NCBI GenBank assembly: GCA_014380705.1
Contig: JACMJI010000046.1
Location: forward strand, 1-16,380
Length of the DNA stretch: 16,380 bases
Reading direction: 5' to 3'
DNA from: Gorillibacterium sp.
GTDB taxonomy: Bacteria > Bacillota > Bacilli > Paenibacillales > NBRC-103111
Shown here: in pieces, positions 14,476 through 16,380 of the stretch
Numbering within the stretch: the stretch's first letter is position 1
Layout of the letters: the number at the start of each line of letters is the position of its first letter
The notes under the pieces: model-generated
Told to the model about the DNA's origin: nothing
The model's input: the letters and a program-made list of their open reading frames with translations, nothing else
Databases searched by the model: none
Translations under genes and position numbers: made by a program

Positions 14476-16380
14476 ATGAAAGAAACAAGGGTCATCATAA
14501 ATAATTATCCTTTTGAGGGTTTTGAGCAGAAGCAGGCAGAAGGAAAAGCACCTTGGGAATCCTTTCACGGATGGCCAAACTGCTGGATTTCCTTAGAGGA
14601 GGCCCCGGAGGGTCCATTTGTTGCGGCTTACAAAAGAGTGTTTGATACGCACTTTGATGAGACGGTACGTGTTCATGTCAGTGCAGACGAGCGGTACGAG
14701 CTCTATCTAGACGGGCAGTTCGTTGGCAGGGGAAGTGACAGAGGGGATATAAATAACTGGTATTTTGAAACATACGACTTGCCTTTGACAGCAGGTAAAC
14801 ATACACTTGTCGCTAGAGTTTGGTCTCTTCGTCATTTGAGACCTTGGGCACAGTTTACTGTTGATCATGGTTTTATATTAGCTCCAGAGGGTACAGCGTG
14901 GACCGAGGTGATCGGAACCGGAGCATCTTTATGGGAAGGAATGCGTTTAGAGGGGTATTCTTTTTTTGATACATCAGGCGCGGGGATTGGCACGGGGGGG
15001 AAGGTTATCATCGAAGGTCAGGCCTTCCCTTGGGGCTTTGAGCATGGAGAAGGTGCTGGATGGAAGCAAGTCAAGAGTGGCAAGAGCGGAAACAACGGAT
15101 ATGAACAGTTTACCGGGAAACAATTGCGGATTATGAAGCCTTCAATTCTTCCCTCGCAAATGCAACAGGAAATTGAAACGGGACTTGTACGGTATGCAGC
15201 CTATGGGGATGTATTAAAACCGGTGTTAGTCTCAAATAGGACAGATCAAGATCAAGTGCCGGTACGGATGGAGCAGCATGAAGAACACCTCGCGGCACAG
15301 TGGCAGGGACTTCTGAATGGAGGAAACCTTACAGTTCCTCCATATACAAATGTGCGAATACTGGTTGACCTTCAACAGTATTATTGCTTATACCCGGTGA
15401 TTCACACCTCTGGAGGGAAAAATGCGGAGATTCGAATCGGATGGGATGAATCGTTATTTGAGCGGCAAGCGGATGGCGTTTTTATCAAAAAGCAGCGGGA
15501 TCAGATCGAGAATTATTACTTCCGCGGAATCGGTGATCGCTTTCTTTTAGATGGTGGGAACGATCGTAAATGGGACACCCTTTGGTGGCATGCCGGAAGG
15601 TATGGCGAAATAGTCGTGACCACCCAAGAACAAGCACTCGTGATCGAAAGACTAACGCTGACAGAAACGCGTTACCCGCTTGAAATTCAAGGAAGATTTA
15701 GCAGTAATAACGAGGCGATAAATTCTTGGATTCCACTAGCGATTCGCGGCTTGGAAATGTGTTCACATGAAACCTATATGGACTGTCCTTATTGGGAGCA
15801 ACTGATGTACGTCGGGGATACTCGGTTGGAGGCCATGCTGACGTATGTTCTATCTTCGGATAGCCGTCTGCCCCAAAAAGCAATCCGTATGTTCGACGCC
15901 TCACGTTTAAATTATACGGAGTTGGTCACATGCGCTTATCCCGATACCTCGAATAAAATCATTCCTAGCTTTGTTCTATGGTGGGTAGGAATGGTTTATG
16001 ATTACGCGCTATGGAGAGGCGATCCTAAGTTTATATCCTCCGTCATGCCTGGAGTACGCAGTGTTGTGGACAAGCTGTTACAGTATCGCAACGAAGAAGG
16101 TCTGCTCCTGCAGCCAAAAGGTTGGCCTTTTATGGACTGGCACCCAGACTGGAGTTATGGGAATCCGCCGGAGGGCGGGGAGAATATTAGTGCTAGCTAT
16201 CACTGGCTGATGGTTTATACGCTCGGGAAGCTGGCAGAGCTTGAGGGGTTTGTCGGAAAGCAGGGCTATGCCGAAGAAGCTGAACTTCTTGCAAAAGAAC
16301 TTGCGGAAGCCGGAGAACGAGCATTCTGGAACGAGGAGAAAGGCTGGTATGCGGACGACCGAACCCATAAGTATTACTCC
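14476..16380 (+). CDS. GH78 alpha-L-rhamnosidase-type enzyme (partial, 3' end outside window)
   Basis: The frame is open for 635 residues to the right edge without a stop. The N-terminal part (about 1-400) is beta-rich, with a carbohydrate-binding-like domain (VRVHVSADERYELYLDGQ, about 64-81) typical of the accessory domains of GH78 enzymes. The (alpha/alpha)6 catalytic domain starts at about 405. Its signature DCPYWEQLMYVGD places D436, E441 and D448 at the D-x4-E-x6-D spacing of the substrate-contacting acids known from Bacillus RhaB (D567, E572, D579). The remaining catalytic Glu would lie beyond the window. No signal peptide is seen, so it releases rhamnose in the cytoplasm. The ATG at 14476 has GAGGGT seven bases upstream; the ATG at 14470 is too close to that site. 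It follows the GH28-like remnant directly, and a terminator lies about 150 bases upstream. Confidence 0.88.
   Translation, partial: MKETRVIINNYPFEGFEQKQAEGKAPWESFHGWPNCWISLEEAPEGPFVAAYKRVFDTHFDETVRVHVSADERYELYLDGQFVGRGSDRGDINNWYFETYDLPLTAGKHTLVARVWSLRHLRPWAQFTVDHGFILAPEGTAWTEVIGTGASLWEGMRLEGYSFFDTSGAGIGTGGKVIIEGQAFPWGFEHGEGAGWKQVKSGKSGNNGYEQFTGKQLRIMKPSILPSQMQQEIETGLVRYAAYGDVLKPVLVSNRTDQDQVPVRMEQHEEHLAAQWQGLLNGGNLTVPPYTNVRILVDLQQYYCLYPVIHTSGGKNAEIRIGWDESLFERQADGVFIKKQRDQIENYYFRGIGDRFLLDGGNDRKWDTLWWHAGRYGEIVVTTQEQALVIERLTLTETRYPLEIQGRFSSNNEAINSWIPLAIRGLEMCSHETYMDCPYWEQLMYVGDTRLEAMLTYVLSSDSRLPQKAIRMFDASRLNYTELVTCAYPDTSNKIIPSFVLWWVGMVYDYALWRGDPKFISSVMPGVRSVVDKLLQYRNEEGLLLQPKGWPFMDWHPDWSYGNPPEGGENISASYHWLMVYTLGKLAELEGFVGKQGYAEEAELLAKELAEAGERAFWNEEKGWYADDRTHKYYS

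Noticed and set aside
14183..14498. Two overlapping minus-strand open frames of about 100 residues
   Set aside because: They lie antisense to the GH74-like 3' end, the terminator and the two gene remnants, have no ribosome binding site or recognisable motif, and are explained by the + strand features.
16078..16368. Minus-strand open frame of 96 residues
   Set aside because: It lies entirely antisense to the GH78 catalytic domain, whose coding signal is strong.

Overview
The window looks like a chromosomal carbohydrate-utilisation locus from a Gram-positive, low-to-moderate GC member of the Bacillota, most likely Paenibacillus or a close relative. This rests on strong AGGAGG-type ribosome binding sites, TTG and GTG starts, a YesM/YesN-type two-component pair beside a CUT1 sugar ABC importer without its own ATPase, and a run of signal-peptide-free glycoside hydrolases. 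The genus is inferred, not proven. Every gene lies on the + strand. I see no rRNA, tRNA, CRISPR array, insertion sequence or phage gene.

Layout. Positions 3-185 hold the 3' end of an unidentified gene. It is followed closely by an ADP-ribosylglycohydrolase-family gene (199-1635) and a clear terminator. A regulatory gap (1636-1914) holds a 10-bp direct repeat with 21-bp period, a candidate promoter and a leader hairpin. Then come a sensor kinase (1915-3669), an overlapping REC-AraC response regulator (3662-5035), a lipoprotein sugar-binding protein (5219-6949), a perfect 15-bp intercistronic stem-loop, and two permeases (7013-7912, 7931-8812) closed by a strong terminator. A second unit begins downstream of a 13-bp tandem repeat and a candidate promoter. 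It holds a GH43 enzyme (9104-10636), a GH28-like beta-helix enzyme whose start codon appears not to be ATG/GTG/TTG (10706-12001), and a GH74-like Asp-box propeller (12034-14229), ending in a terminator. The last gene, cut by the window edge, is a GH78 alpha-L-rhamnosidase-type enzyme (14476-16380).

How it works together (inference). The kinase senses a ligand outside the cell and activates the AraC-type regulator. The regulator turns on the importer, and probably the enzymes. Oligosaccharides are captured by the lipoprotein, imported using a shared MsmX-type ATPase encoded elsewhere, and taken apart in the cytoplasm by GH43, GH28-like, GH74-like and GH78 enzymes. The enzyme set points to a branched, rhamnose- and uronate-containing plant cell-wall fragment (pectin or rhamnogalacturonan with xylose or arabinose branches), but the exact substrate cannot be read from sequence.

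The most notable hidden feature is the gap before the GH78 gene. Positions 14329-14374 copy the 3' end of the GH43 gene and positions 14395-14460 copy the 3' end of the GH28-like gene. Both keep a stop codon, and both bodies are missing. This is the scar of a lost second GH43-GH28 pair that once sat directly upstream of the rhamnosidase.
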